Assembly (NCBI GenBank): GCA_031315995.1
Contig: JALDRG010000015.1
Coordinates: forward strand, 18,329 to 82,328
DNA length: 64,000 bases
Reading direction: 5' to 3'
Origin: Nitrospira sp.
GTDB taxonomy: Bacteria; Nitrospirota; Nitrospiria; Nitrospirales; Nitrospiraceae
Shown: one piece after another, positions 18,686 through 25,925 of the stretch
Layout: every line of letters begins with the position of its first letter
Position numbering within the stretch: the stretch's first letter is position 1
Notes under the pieces: model-generated
Database searches by the model: none
Seen by the model: the letters and a program-made list of their open reading frames with translations, nothing else
What the model was told of the DNA's origin: nothing
Translations under genes and position numbers: made by a program

Positions 18686-19231
18686 ATGAAGCGAGTTCTC
18701 ATAGCAGCTGTGATTGTCCTGGCCCACTTATGGACCGCGTACATTGTTATGGCTGCAGGATTCTTTAAAGTAGGTGAGTCCGCGCCGGCTTTCGCCTTGA
18801 CGGCAGTGACAGGCGATGCTGTTTCGCTAGAGCAGTTGAAGGGAAAGGTGGTAGTCCTGGGGCTGTTTCATATCTGTGACCCTTGTATGATGCAAGGGAC
18901 GAATCTGCAAAAGGTACATGAGTCCATGGCCGGAAAAAACGTGGCCGTCGTCGGGATCAATTCGTCGGGGGATTCCAAGCGCAGTGTGGGTGAATTTTTA
19001 AGCGCGTTTCCCGTTCAGGTAACCTACCCGTATCTGTTGGACCCGAATAAGACAACCGACAAACTGTATGGTGGTGGGAAGTTTATCCCCAACGTGTATG
19101 TCATCGATCAGCGCGGCGTGATTAGGTGGCAACGTGTGGGAAATATGGATTTAGCCGGCGCCGAGGTCATCATTCAGGAAGTGGAAAAATTGTTGGCATC
19201 CGCGCCTTCAGCCGGCGCGGGAACCATGTAG
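18686..19231 (+). CDS. TlpA/peroxiredoxin-like thiol-disulfide protein, exported
   Basis: 181 residues with an N-terminal hydrophobic segment (2-24, signal or anchor) and a thioredoxin fold: GESAPAFAL, GKVVVLGLFHICDPCMMQ with Cys64-x-x-Cys67, and cis-Pro region KFIPNVYVIDQRGVI. The arrangement is that of ResA/TlpA-type periplasmic reductases or bacterioferritin comigratory-like peroxidases. An AAGGAGG sequence lies eight bases upstream. It heads a tight run of six genes on the same strand; the next starts 16 bases later. Confidence 0.8.
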   Translation: MKRVLIAAVIVLAHLWTAYIVMAAGFFKVGESAPAFALTAVTGDAVSLEQLKGKVVVLGLFHICDPCMMQGTNLQKVHESMAGKNVAVVGINSSGDSKRSVGEFLSAFPVQVTYPYLLDPNKTTDKLYGGGKFIPNVYVIDQRGVIRWQRVGNMDLAGAEVIIQEVEKLLASAPSAGAGTM

Positions 19232-19247
19232 CGGAGAAAGAGAATCC

Positions 19248-19487
19248 ATGGACGAATGGGAAGAGGGAAAACAGAAGTTGCTCGAAGTCGTACGGGGCGT
19301 TGATCAATCGGTTCAGGTCGTGATTCCTACGAAGCCGACAAACAGCATGTTCCTGATTTCTCTGACGAAGGGCCCGAATCGAAAATTCATCACCCTGTCG
19401 GAGGACGATGTGATCGATCTTCCCACTGAATCCGGTGTTTTGGCGAAGGTCACGAAGACCCTTCAGGACGCGGTTGGAACTCTGTAA
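19248..19487 (+). CDS. Small unknown protein
   Basis: 79 residues, acidic N-terminus (MDEWEEGKQKLLEVV), a central beta-prone part (SVQVVIPTKP, SMFLISLTKG) and an amphipathic end. I do not recognise the family. AGAAAGAGAATCC precedes the ATG. Close spacing to both neighbours supports a real gene in the same transcript as the thioredoxin-like and metallo-beta-lactamase-like genes. Confidence 0.65.
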   Translation: MDEWEEGKQKLLEVVRGVDQSVQVVIPTKPTNSMFLISLTKGPNRKFITLSEDDVIDLPTESGVLAKVTKTLQDAVGTL

Positions 19488-19511
19488 CCCTGGCGGTGCG
19501 AGGCAAGACGC

Positions 19512-20108
19512 GTGAAACAGCTTCTTCCCGGTATTTGGCAATGGTCCTGGTTTTCCGAAGAGAAACAGATCGATTTTAACGGGCTGTTCCTCAATGTCGG
19601 CGAGCATAGGATCGTCGTCGATCCTCCGCCCATGACGGCCGAAGCCAGCACAGTTATTCGACGTCAGGGGGCTCTTGATTACATTATTGTTACCAATCGG
19701 GACCACGTTCGCGAGGCACTCGTGTATCAGACCGAGTTTCGCTGCCAGCTACAGGTGCCTGAAGCTGATGCGCCGCAGATGGATATGAAGCCGTCTAAGA
19801 CGTTCAAGGATGGGGAGTTGTTGCCTGGCGGGATTTGGGTTATTCACCTCAACGCTCAGAAGTCTCCTGGCGAGTCGGCCTTGTACATTCAGCAGGGGAA
19901 GGGCGTACTGATTGTCGGCGATGCATTAATCGGCAAGCCAGCGGGAAGCTTGAGCCTCTTGGCTCCGGAAAAATATGACGATGTTGCGAAGGCGAGAGAT
20001 GAGCTCCGGCGGTTGTTGAAATACAATTTCGACTCGATTCTTGTGGGCGATGGCACGAATATCTTATTCGGAGCCAAACAGGCTGTGGAGCACGCGCTTC
20101 AGGCGTAG
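19512..20108 (+). CDS. Metallo-beta-lactamase-fold protein with degenerate metal site
   Basis: 198 residues (GTG start) with the outline of the MBL fold: GIWQW near the start, NGLFLNVGEHRIVVDPPP (23-40), IIVTNRDHVREA (58-69) and GVLIVGDALIG followed by SILVGDG. The usual HxHxDH is reduced to TNRDH, so only Asp64-His65 remain of the first motif. The fold without the full binuclear site suggests a changed or non-hydrolytic role. Spacing is 24 bases after the previous gene and 6 before the TPR gene. Confidence 0.6.
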   Translation: MKQLLPGIWQWSWFSEEKQIDFNGLFLNVGEHRIVVDPPPMTAEASTVIRRQGALDYIIVTNRDHVREALVYQTEFRCQLQVPEADAPQMDMKPSKTFKDGELLPGGIWVIHLNAQKSPGESALYIQQGKGVLIVGDALIGKPAGSLSLLAPEKYDDVAKARDELRRLLKYNFDSILVGDGTNILFGAKQAVEHALQA

Positions 20109-20114
20109 AGGACC

Positions 20115-20939
20115 ATGGCGCTTCGAAACGGACTCTCAGAGGAACTGAATCGCCAAGGCAACGAACATTTTGCGCGCGGCCACTATACGGATGCCTATGC
20201 CTGTTATGCGAAAGCCCTGGAGTGCGATCGCCTCACGGGTGATCATCGCGCGTTGAGCGCGACGTTGGGAAATCTCGGCAACATTTGTGCCGTCAGCGGT
20301 CGTCGCGAGTCGGCGCACAGTTATTATCAAGAAGTGCTGGAATTGCAAAAGGTTTTGGGCGACGAAAAAGGTATCGGGACGACCCTGGCTAATCTGGGGA
20401 ACCTCCGCGCCGATGCCGGTGAGTGGGATCGAGCCAGAGCCTATTATCTTGAGGCGCTCGACATCATGACTCGCGTACATGACGAACTGGGCAAGGCGGT
20501 GTTGTTTTCCGATCTCGGTCTGGTCGCGCGCGAAATCGGCCAGTTCGAGGAAGCGCTCCGGTACTATGAGCAGTCCCTGGTGCTTATGCGTCGTCTCAAC
20601 AATCAAGGGGGCGTCGCCGATGCCTGGCGGATGATGGGGCGAACATTTGCCCTCCAAAAGCGATATGAGGATGCCATCGCTTGTTGCCACACCAGCCAAT
20701 CCATCGCAGAGCGTGCTCGCGATGAATTACGGACAGGAGGAGCGCGTTACGTTCTGGCCCAATGCTATGAGGATCTGGGCCAGTTGCAGATGGCTGTTGA
20801 GCTTTTGGAGCAAGTGGTGCACATGGACCGTAAGTACGATCTCCCGAAGTTAGCCGAGAATGTGACACGACTCGAACGGCTTCGTGCCCGTCTTGATGCA
20901 GAAGATCCAACCCCTCAATCACGGGAGTCACGCGCGTGA
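20115..20939 (+). CDS. TPR-repeat protein
   Basis: 274 residues made almost wholly of tetratricopeptide repeats (about six, residues 10-250), e.g. ALSATLGNLGNICAVSGR, GTTLANLGNLRADAGEWDRA and KAVLFSDLGLVAREIGQ with the W/L-G-Y-A-F-A-P spacing. It has no signal peptide, so it is probably a cytoplasmic scaffold. Its stop overlaps the next gene's GTG by four bases, indicating coupling. Confidence 0.85.
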   Translation: MALRNGLSEELNRQGNEHFARGHYTDAYACYAKALECDRLTGDHRALSATLGNLGNICAVSGRRESAHSYYQEVLELQKVLGDEKGIGTTLANLGNLRADAGEWDRARAYYLEALDIMTRVHDELGKAVLFSDLGLVAREIGQFEEALRYYEQSLVLMRRLNNQGGVADAWRMMGRTFALQKRYEDAIACCHTSQSIAERARDELRTGGARYVLAQCYEDLGQLQMAVELLEQVVHMDRKYDLPKLAENVTRLERLRARLDAEDPTPQSRESRA

Positions 20940-21367
20940 ATATTGATGCTCTTCCATCATGGGAACAGGCTCGATCACGGCTGGTGAGTACCATTCCACA
21001 ATTTTACGAATTAGAGCCCGGTGGAGCTCTTGCCCTTGATCTAGGGGATGATGGGTGGCTCCTGGAGGTGCGGTCGGACGGACAGCTCCTTTGTCAGCAC
21101 GGAATCGCCATGGACGATGTGAAGAGTCTGATGTGCGATGGGACGACCGAGGATTTGGGAACCGATGAGGTGGCGAAACAGGCCAAGTACTTTCTGGGTC
21201 CTGCGGTGTCTAAAAAGCGACCAGCCTTGCTCAAGGCGGGGTTTGCCGAGCAGACGGATATGAACGACGACTACGTTGCCATTCTGTTCCAGAAGACGGT
21301 CGACTTTCAGCAGTTTGATGAGGTCATTGCCATCGTGCGTTGGTGCCAGAATCTTTTCAAGTCCTAG
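20936..21367 (+). CDS. Unknown acidic protein coupled to the TPR gene
   Basis: 143 residues from a GTG start that overlaps the TPR stop (GTGA). It is acidic with a small alpha/beta look (LDLGDDGWLLEVRSDGQLL, DDYVAILFQKTVDFQQFDEV). The size and composition recall specialised chaperones or small scaffolds but I see no diagnostic motif. Coupling suggests it works with the TPR protein. Confidence 0.68.
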   Translation: MNIDALPSWEQARSRLVSTIPQFYELEPGGALALDLGDDGWLLEVRSDGQLLCQHGIAMDDVKSLMCDGTTEDLGTDEVAKQAKYFLGPAVSKKRPALLKAGFAEQTDMNDDYVAILFQKTVDFQQFDEVIAIVRWCQNLFKS

Positions 21368-21400
21368 TTCGAGTCCGAGACGATCGATACGAGTTTCCTC

Positions 21401-22420
21401 GTGACGCATTCTCCCATCGCAAACCTTGAAACTTTTCGTGCCCTTCTGGCTGCCTATCGATTGCCACGGGTTATTGTGACGGCGCTTGAGCTGAATGTGT
21501 TTACAACAATGGGGTCTGGAGCGTGGTCCATCCCGAAGCTGGCTCAGGCCCTTGACGTGAGCCGACGTGGGCTGGACATTCTTTGCCGGAATCTTGCGAT
21601 GTGCGGGCTGTTGAGTAAGAGAGGGAAGGTGTATCGTAATACCCCGTTTTCCGCAACAGTGTTAAACGCAACGCATTCCAAGTATCGGGGCGCCTATCTC
21701 GAGTTGATGCAACGTCAGTGGGAGGACTGGTCGCAGCTGACTCAGGCGGTGCGAAGTGGGTTCCCCCTGGACCGAGATAAGCCTGACTCGCCGGCATATC
21801 GGCGTCAGTTTACCTGGGCCATGCACCACCGCTCGCTTGATGTAGCGGCAAGAGTCGCCGAAGGACTTGATTTGAGGCAGGCCGCCACATTGCTGGACCT
21901 TGGCGGAGGGCCGGGGACCTATGCGATGGCCTTTCTGGCGCAGTATTCAAAGCTCAAGGCAACCATTTGTGATCGTGCTGCGGCCTTGGAGGTGGCCAAA
22001 GAGATTGCCGCCACACACAAGGCACGAAAGCGACTGTCCTATCTTCCGTTCAACTTTATGGATGAGGCGATTCCCGGTCAGTACGATGTGGTGTGGTACT
22101 CCAACGTGCTCCATATCTATTCTCCCCAAGAAAACCAGGCGCTGTTTAGACGGGTGCACTCGGCATTGTCCAGAGGAGGACGACTGATCATTCAGGATGC
22201 ATTTCTTCACGACCACGAAGCGCTCCACCCGGAAGAAGCGAGCCTTTTTGCGGTAAGCATGTTGCTGTTCACGGAAAGAGGAAACACCTATTCGTTGCGT
22301 GAAACGGCTAAGTGGCTTCGAGCCGCGGGGTTCGTAAAGATCAGACCAGTCAGGATGAAGAAGGGAACTGAAGATTGGGATGGGGGGATCCTGGAGGCCG
22401 TTCGACCGGCCGGAAGGTGA
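21401..22420 (+). CDS. SAM-dependent O-methyltransferase-type protein
   Basis: 339 residues (GTG start) with the two-part architecture of small-molecule O-methyltransferases: an N-terminal winged-helix dimerisation domain (LNVFTTM, LAQALDVSRRGLDILCRNL, 30-75) and a Rossmann domain with motif I LLDLGGGPGTYAMAF (164-178) followed by DVVWYSNVLHIY and GGRLIIQDAF. Substrate unknown. The last 71 bases overlap the convergent membrane-protein gene. It closes the 18.7-22.4 kb run. Confidence 0.82.
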   Translation: MTHSPIANLETFRALLAAYRLPRVIVTALELNVFTTMGSGAWSIPKLAQALDVSRRGLDILCRNLAMCGLLSKRGKVYRNTPFSATVLNATHSKYRGAYLELMQRQWEDWSQLTQAVRSGFPLDRDKPDSPAYRRQFTWAMHHRSLDVAARVAEGLDLRQAATLLDLGGGPGTYAMAFLAQYSKLKATICDRAAALEVAKEIAATHKARKRLSYLPFNFMDEAIPGQYDVVWYSNVLHIYSPQENQALFRRVHSALSRGGRLIIQDAFLHDHEALHPEEASLFAVSMLLFTERGNTYSLRETAKWLRAAGFVKIRPVRMKKGTEDWDGGILEAVRPAGR

Positions 22421-22796
22421 GGGCGCAACGGCCCCCGAAGATCATGATGAGGAAGTTGAGAAGACTACTGCCCATCGTCAACGCCAGGATGAGAGGACGG
22501 ATCGAAGTTTGGCTTGCTTCTTGGACGATTGTTGCGAGATCGAGTGCAAGCGCGATCGTGCTGTACATGACGGTTGCCATCACGATCCAGTGTTGATGGA
22601 TGAAGACGAGCCCTCCCACCAGCAACGTCGGAAACCCGAAGAGAAAACCCAATAAAACGCCGACTCGTATTGTTGAAACCGATAAGCTCGACTCGACGGT
22701 AAAGAGGACGCTTTCCAGTGCGATGAGGGCGACGAGAAGCGCGATGATCGGACGAGACGCTGGCATAACGGCACTATAGCTGCCGCATTCGTCCAT
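22350..22796 (-). CDS. Small integral membrane protein, unknown
   Basis: 148 residues with four hydrophobic segments (about 15-33, 42-67, 71-91 and 102-124) and a polar tail. I recognise no family. It converges on the methyltransferase gene and overlaps its end, which is unusual but tolerable because the overlap covers the tail. An in-frame ATG at 22766 is an alternative start. No strong ribosome site is seen for either. Confidence 0.55.
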   Translation of the reverse strand: MDECGSYSAVMPASRPIIALLVALIALESVLFTVESSLSVSTIRVGVLLGFLFGFPTLLVGGLVFIHQHWIVMATVMYSTIALALDLATIVQEASQTSIRPLILALTMGSSLLNFLIMIFGGRCALTFRPVERPPGSPHPNLQFPSSS

Positions 22797-22841
22797 CGCA
22801 AGTCGTCTTGTCCAGAGCCATGTGTCGGTTAGGTATTCGTC

Positions 22842-23248
22842 GTGGATGTCGTAATCAGGGATCTGCCCACACCCATCCGAGGCGTGTGCACGCTCATTTA
22901 CGACGGAAGCTGCCGGTTTTGCATGAAGAGCAAGAGGGATCGAGCTCCTGTCTCGCTCAATCCAGCCGGGATCAATTAGATTCGTTCCTCACCAAAGCCT
23001 TGCAACGGAGTAAAATTTTGGTCTCGACTATCGGCCAGGTCCTCCCGATGTTGTTTACTGCTTCGGTCCAGGCGGTGCCCATTAGAAAATGTCTCGATCA
23101 TGTTCCTCTCCTTGCGGACCTTCCAGGCGGCTGACTAACACAAGTTCGTTTCTTTCTGCCTGGGATGAAGCCAGTCGCCCATCGGCTCTGCGGACTCGTC
23201 CGCAACCTCTATCGCTGGTTCGGTGTCAAACTTCTCTTGCCCCTGTAA
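22842..23248 (+). pseudogene. Broken DCC-family (DUF393) thiol-disulfide protein
   Basis: The N-terminal frame from GTG 22842 reads GVCTLIYDGSCRFCMKSK, the hallmark DxxCxxC start of DCC-family proteins. It soon meets a stop. A middle part in another frame reads HVPLLADLP, and a third stretch up to the TAA at 23246-23248 reads PGMKPVAHRLCGLVRNLYRW, the usual C-terminal end (loop then VARNRYRW-like helix). At least two frameshifts are needed. The gene is therefore probably dead; a role in thiol exchange is only the family expectation. Confidence 0.55.
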
Positions 23249-23392
23249 AGACCACCCCCTCCACGCGCCATTTGAAAACCGCCGTAACGGGTCAGCATGC
23301 CCCCAACCTTTGAGGGGACAGCCCGGGCCGCTGTGTGATTTACGGCGCATGGGTCTTCGAGTGAGAATCCGCCTCTCAACAAGGAGGCACAC

Positions 23393-24349
23393 GTGGCCCT
23401 ACATACCTGTCGAGAGTTCATCGCGGGCTCGGCTCTCGGAACAAGGCAATCTGAAAGGAGGGAGGAGACTGGTCGTGGAATACCAAAGAGACGGTTGGCG
23501 CTGACGCTATGGTCGACGGTTGTCTTTTTATTCGTTTCCAGTCTGTCCTCGGCTGCCCCGTATCACTTCCCGTCCAGCAGTGAGGTTGCTCCTGACCATC
23601 GAGGCAAGGTAACGGCCAAAGCGCCGGCCGATCATTCAGAGGTATTGGCGGCTGGGTTTGGATTTCAAGCGGCCGGATCTTCGATGATTACGATTCGGAC
23701 GTATGACGCGCCGACTGGCGCCATCTTGTCGGAGGATTCATTCGATGTGAATGTCAAGGAAGAGGGCGAGGCTGCACATGATGAGAATAAGGGACGCATT
23801 TTCGCCGGTGGAATTGGAACCGACTCTGCGGGGAAATCAACATTCATGTTAAGAGTGTACGACGCGGAAACGGGCAGGTTTCTCTGGGAGGGGCAATTGA
23901 ATTTGCTCAAGGTTGGTGAAGGACGGACGACGGGGGTCTGCGCCACAATCATTCCGAGTCGTCCATCGGCGTCTCAGGTCTCGGCGTCCAACCCCAAGCC
24001 TCTCCAAACTCTCTTCTCCGTCCGAGCCGTAAATCCTTCCACGGGAGGGCTTGTCTGGCAGGATCAGTTTGCCCCGGGGGTTCGAAAGCGGGCACGGTTA
24101 GAAGGTGTGTCGGTCGGTGGCCCGTTCGTCAGGCTGGTCAGCGACCCCATCGGACATATTTTCGATTTAGTTGTGCGGACGTACGATCATACCTCAGGAG
24201 CGCTTCTCTGGGAGGATTCGTTCGAGCAACTCGATCATATTGAGGAGCCTTCAGTCGAGCCGGAGACCAACGCCTATCCTCAGGCCATTCCATCCTGGAA
24301 TTCCACCGAGGTCTTGGGCGCCGATGTTTTTCAGACGGCGTTGAGATAG
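23393..24349 (+). CDS. Exported protein with four YD.xTGxxLW repeats
   Basis: 318 residues with a long basic N-terminus then a hydrophobic segment (about 35-53) ending SSAAPYHF. Four repeats about 50-70 residues apart share one pattern: TIRTYDAPTGAILSEDSF, MLRVYDAETGRFLWEGQL, SVRAVNPSTGGLVWQDQF and VVRTYDHTSGALLWEDSF. These resemble PQQ-type beta-propeller blades but four blades alone would not close a standard propeller. AAGGAGG lies five bases before the GTG start. No known function. Confidence 0.7.
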   Translation: MALHTCREFIAGSALGTRQSERREETGRGIPKRRLALTLWSTVVFLFVSSLSSAAPYHFPSSSEVAPDHRGKVTAKAPADHSEVLAAGFGFQAAGSSMITIRTYDAPTGAILSEDSFDVNVKEEGEAAHDENKGRIFAGGIGTDSAGKSTFMLRVYDAETGRFLWEGQLNLLKVGEGRTTGVCATIIPSRPSASQVSASNPKPLQTLFSVRAVNPSTGGLVWQDQFAPGVRKRARLEGVSVGGPFVRLVSDPIGHIFDLVVRTYDHTSGALLWEDSFEQLDHIEEPSVEPETNAYPQAIPSWNSTEVLGADVFQTALR

Positions 24350-24352
24350 CGA

Positions 24353-25789
24353 TTAGGACTTGGGCTGAGCCGCTGTGGATACCAGGCTGTCTGCCCATTG
24401 TTGTTGGAAGTGGTCGTAGGACAGCAGGAGTCTATCTTGCATTGCCGCGGAGATTGTCTGGCGGGCTTTCAGATGGAGCAGTACCTCGTGAACTTTATGC
24501 ATGCCGAATCGTTCTATCAGATAGTGTGTGGCGGCATTGGCTTCCATGTAGGCGAGGCTCACCTTCTCCGCCGGCAGACTTTCCCAGCTACCCTCAAGTG
24601 CTGTCAATGGAACCAGGCTGTGTTCCCCGGGCGTGACGCGTGTGACATCTTGCCATGGATCACCTGCTAGTTGCATTGCCAAACCTTCGTTGAGCCAGGT
24701 TGGAATGGCTCCGCCGGTTGCTCCCAGTTCTTCGTGAATCAGCGCATGAACAAATTCGTGACGAAGCACTCGAGTCAGCCAGGATCGATCCGTTGCTGCA
24801 CCTTGAGTGGGGATTTGAATGCGTCCGAGCACGGGATCGAACAGACCATCCGCCCAACTAGGGCTCCCGGTGGCGCCTTGAAACTGATTCTTGGTGTGCA
24901 AAACGACCATGATCGGTTTTGACGGGAAGAAATTGAACTTTTGCCCGATTTCACGATAGGCCTCTTCGAGAATATCCAGCACGGTAGTCCATGTGTCCGG
25001 GTCCTCGTTGCCGTCGTACTTGACGGTAAAATGGACGCTATGGTGGGTTGAGAATTTCTCCTCGATCCTTTCGGTGCGATGCACCTTCGCCGTGACCGTC
25101 TTGATGTAGGACTGCAGACCGGGGTCTTTCTTAATTCGTTCTTTCGCTTGCGCCAGATGTTTGTCCGCCTCAGTGAGGTGATCCTTCTCCTGTAGCAGAT
25201 CCGCCAATGCAACGTGAGGGAACGGCTCATCCGGGGACAAAATCACCACTCTCCGGAGAAACTCTTCCGTGAGTGCCGGGTCACGTAGGCCCCAATAGGC
25301 ATGGGCAAGGTTGATGTGGGCAATGGGGTTCTGGGGGTCGAGGGCGACGGACTTTTTAAACGCCTTCACGGAGACTTCAGTGCCGCCGCTCTTTTCTTGG
25401 AGGATTCCGAGGTTGTTCCATAGTATCGCGACGTGACGTTTAGTGGCGGATTCCGTCAAGATCGATGCCGGGAGTTCTTCGAGCTTCGTCTCTGCCAAGG
25501 CGACATTGCGCTTCTCAAGTTCTTCGTGAATGGCTCCGAGCAACTCAGAGTGTCTCGGAACCGGAATGCTGACGGGATCGATGGTCCTGGACCGCTTCAG
25601 CTCTGGGGCGGCAGCGTCTTGCGGCGGCGCCACAGGAGCGGTGGATGCAGGAGCGGTTTCCTCGACAATGACCGGTGGGGGAGGTGTCTCGTGAAAATAG
25701 TGAGGCTTCAGCCAGGTTTGATAGAAAATGAAGATGCCGATCAGAACGGCCAGAGGCCCAAGAATATGTTTGATATTGCGCCGATACAT
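24353..25789 (-). CDS. TPR-containing HExxH metallopeptidase, membrane-anchored
   Basis: 478 residues from the ATG at 25789 (AAGGA six bases upstream); longer readings start in the recG leader. A membrane anchor (about 8-25) is followed by a proline-rich linker, TPR-like helices (AHINLAHAYWGLRDPALTE) and a C-terminal peptidase domain of the MA type with HEFVHALIHE and, further on, WLNEGLA supplying the third zinc ligand. Such proteins probably process or assemble cell-surface partners; the substrate is unknown. Convergent with the repeat protein (4 bases apart) and divergent from recG. Confidence 0.78.
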   Translation of the reverse strand: MYRRNIKHILGPLAVLIGIFIFYQTWLKPHYFHETPPPPVIVEETAPASTAPVAPPQDAAAPELKRSRTIDPVSIPVPRHSELLGAIHEELEKRNVALAETKLEELPASILTESATKRHVAILWNNLGILQEKSGGTEVSVKAFKKSVALDPQNPIAHINLAHAYWGLRDPALTEEFLRRVVILSPDEPFPHVALADLLQEKDHLTEADKHLAQAKERIKKDPGLQSYIKTVTAKVHRTERIEEKFSTHHSVHFTVKYDGNEDPDTWTTVLDILEEAYREIGQKFNFFPSKPIMVVLHTKNQFQGATGSPSWADGLFDPVLGRIQIPTQGAATDRSWLTRVLRHEFVHALIHEELGATGGAIPTWLNEGLAMQLAGDPWQDVTRVTPGEHSLVPLTALEGSWESLPAEKVSLAYMEANAATHYLIERFGMHKVHEVLLHLKARQTISAAMQDRLLLSYDHFQQQWADSLVSTAAQPKS

Positions 25790-25925
25790 GGGTGTCCTTC
25801 CGTGAATCCTACGCAAAATCACTCTAACACCGAGCCGGGAGTGGACCAAGGAAAGTTGCAAAAGCAGCGCGGGGCCTTCCTGTCGGCTGCTTGTTCCATG
25901 AAGATCCCCTCGTTGAGCCTCCGGC

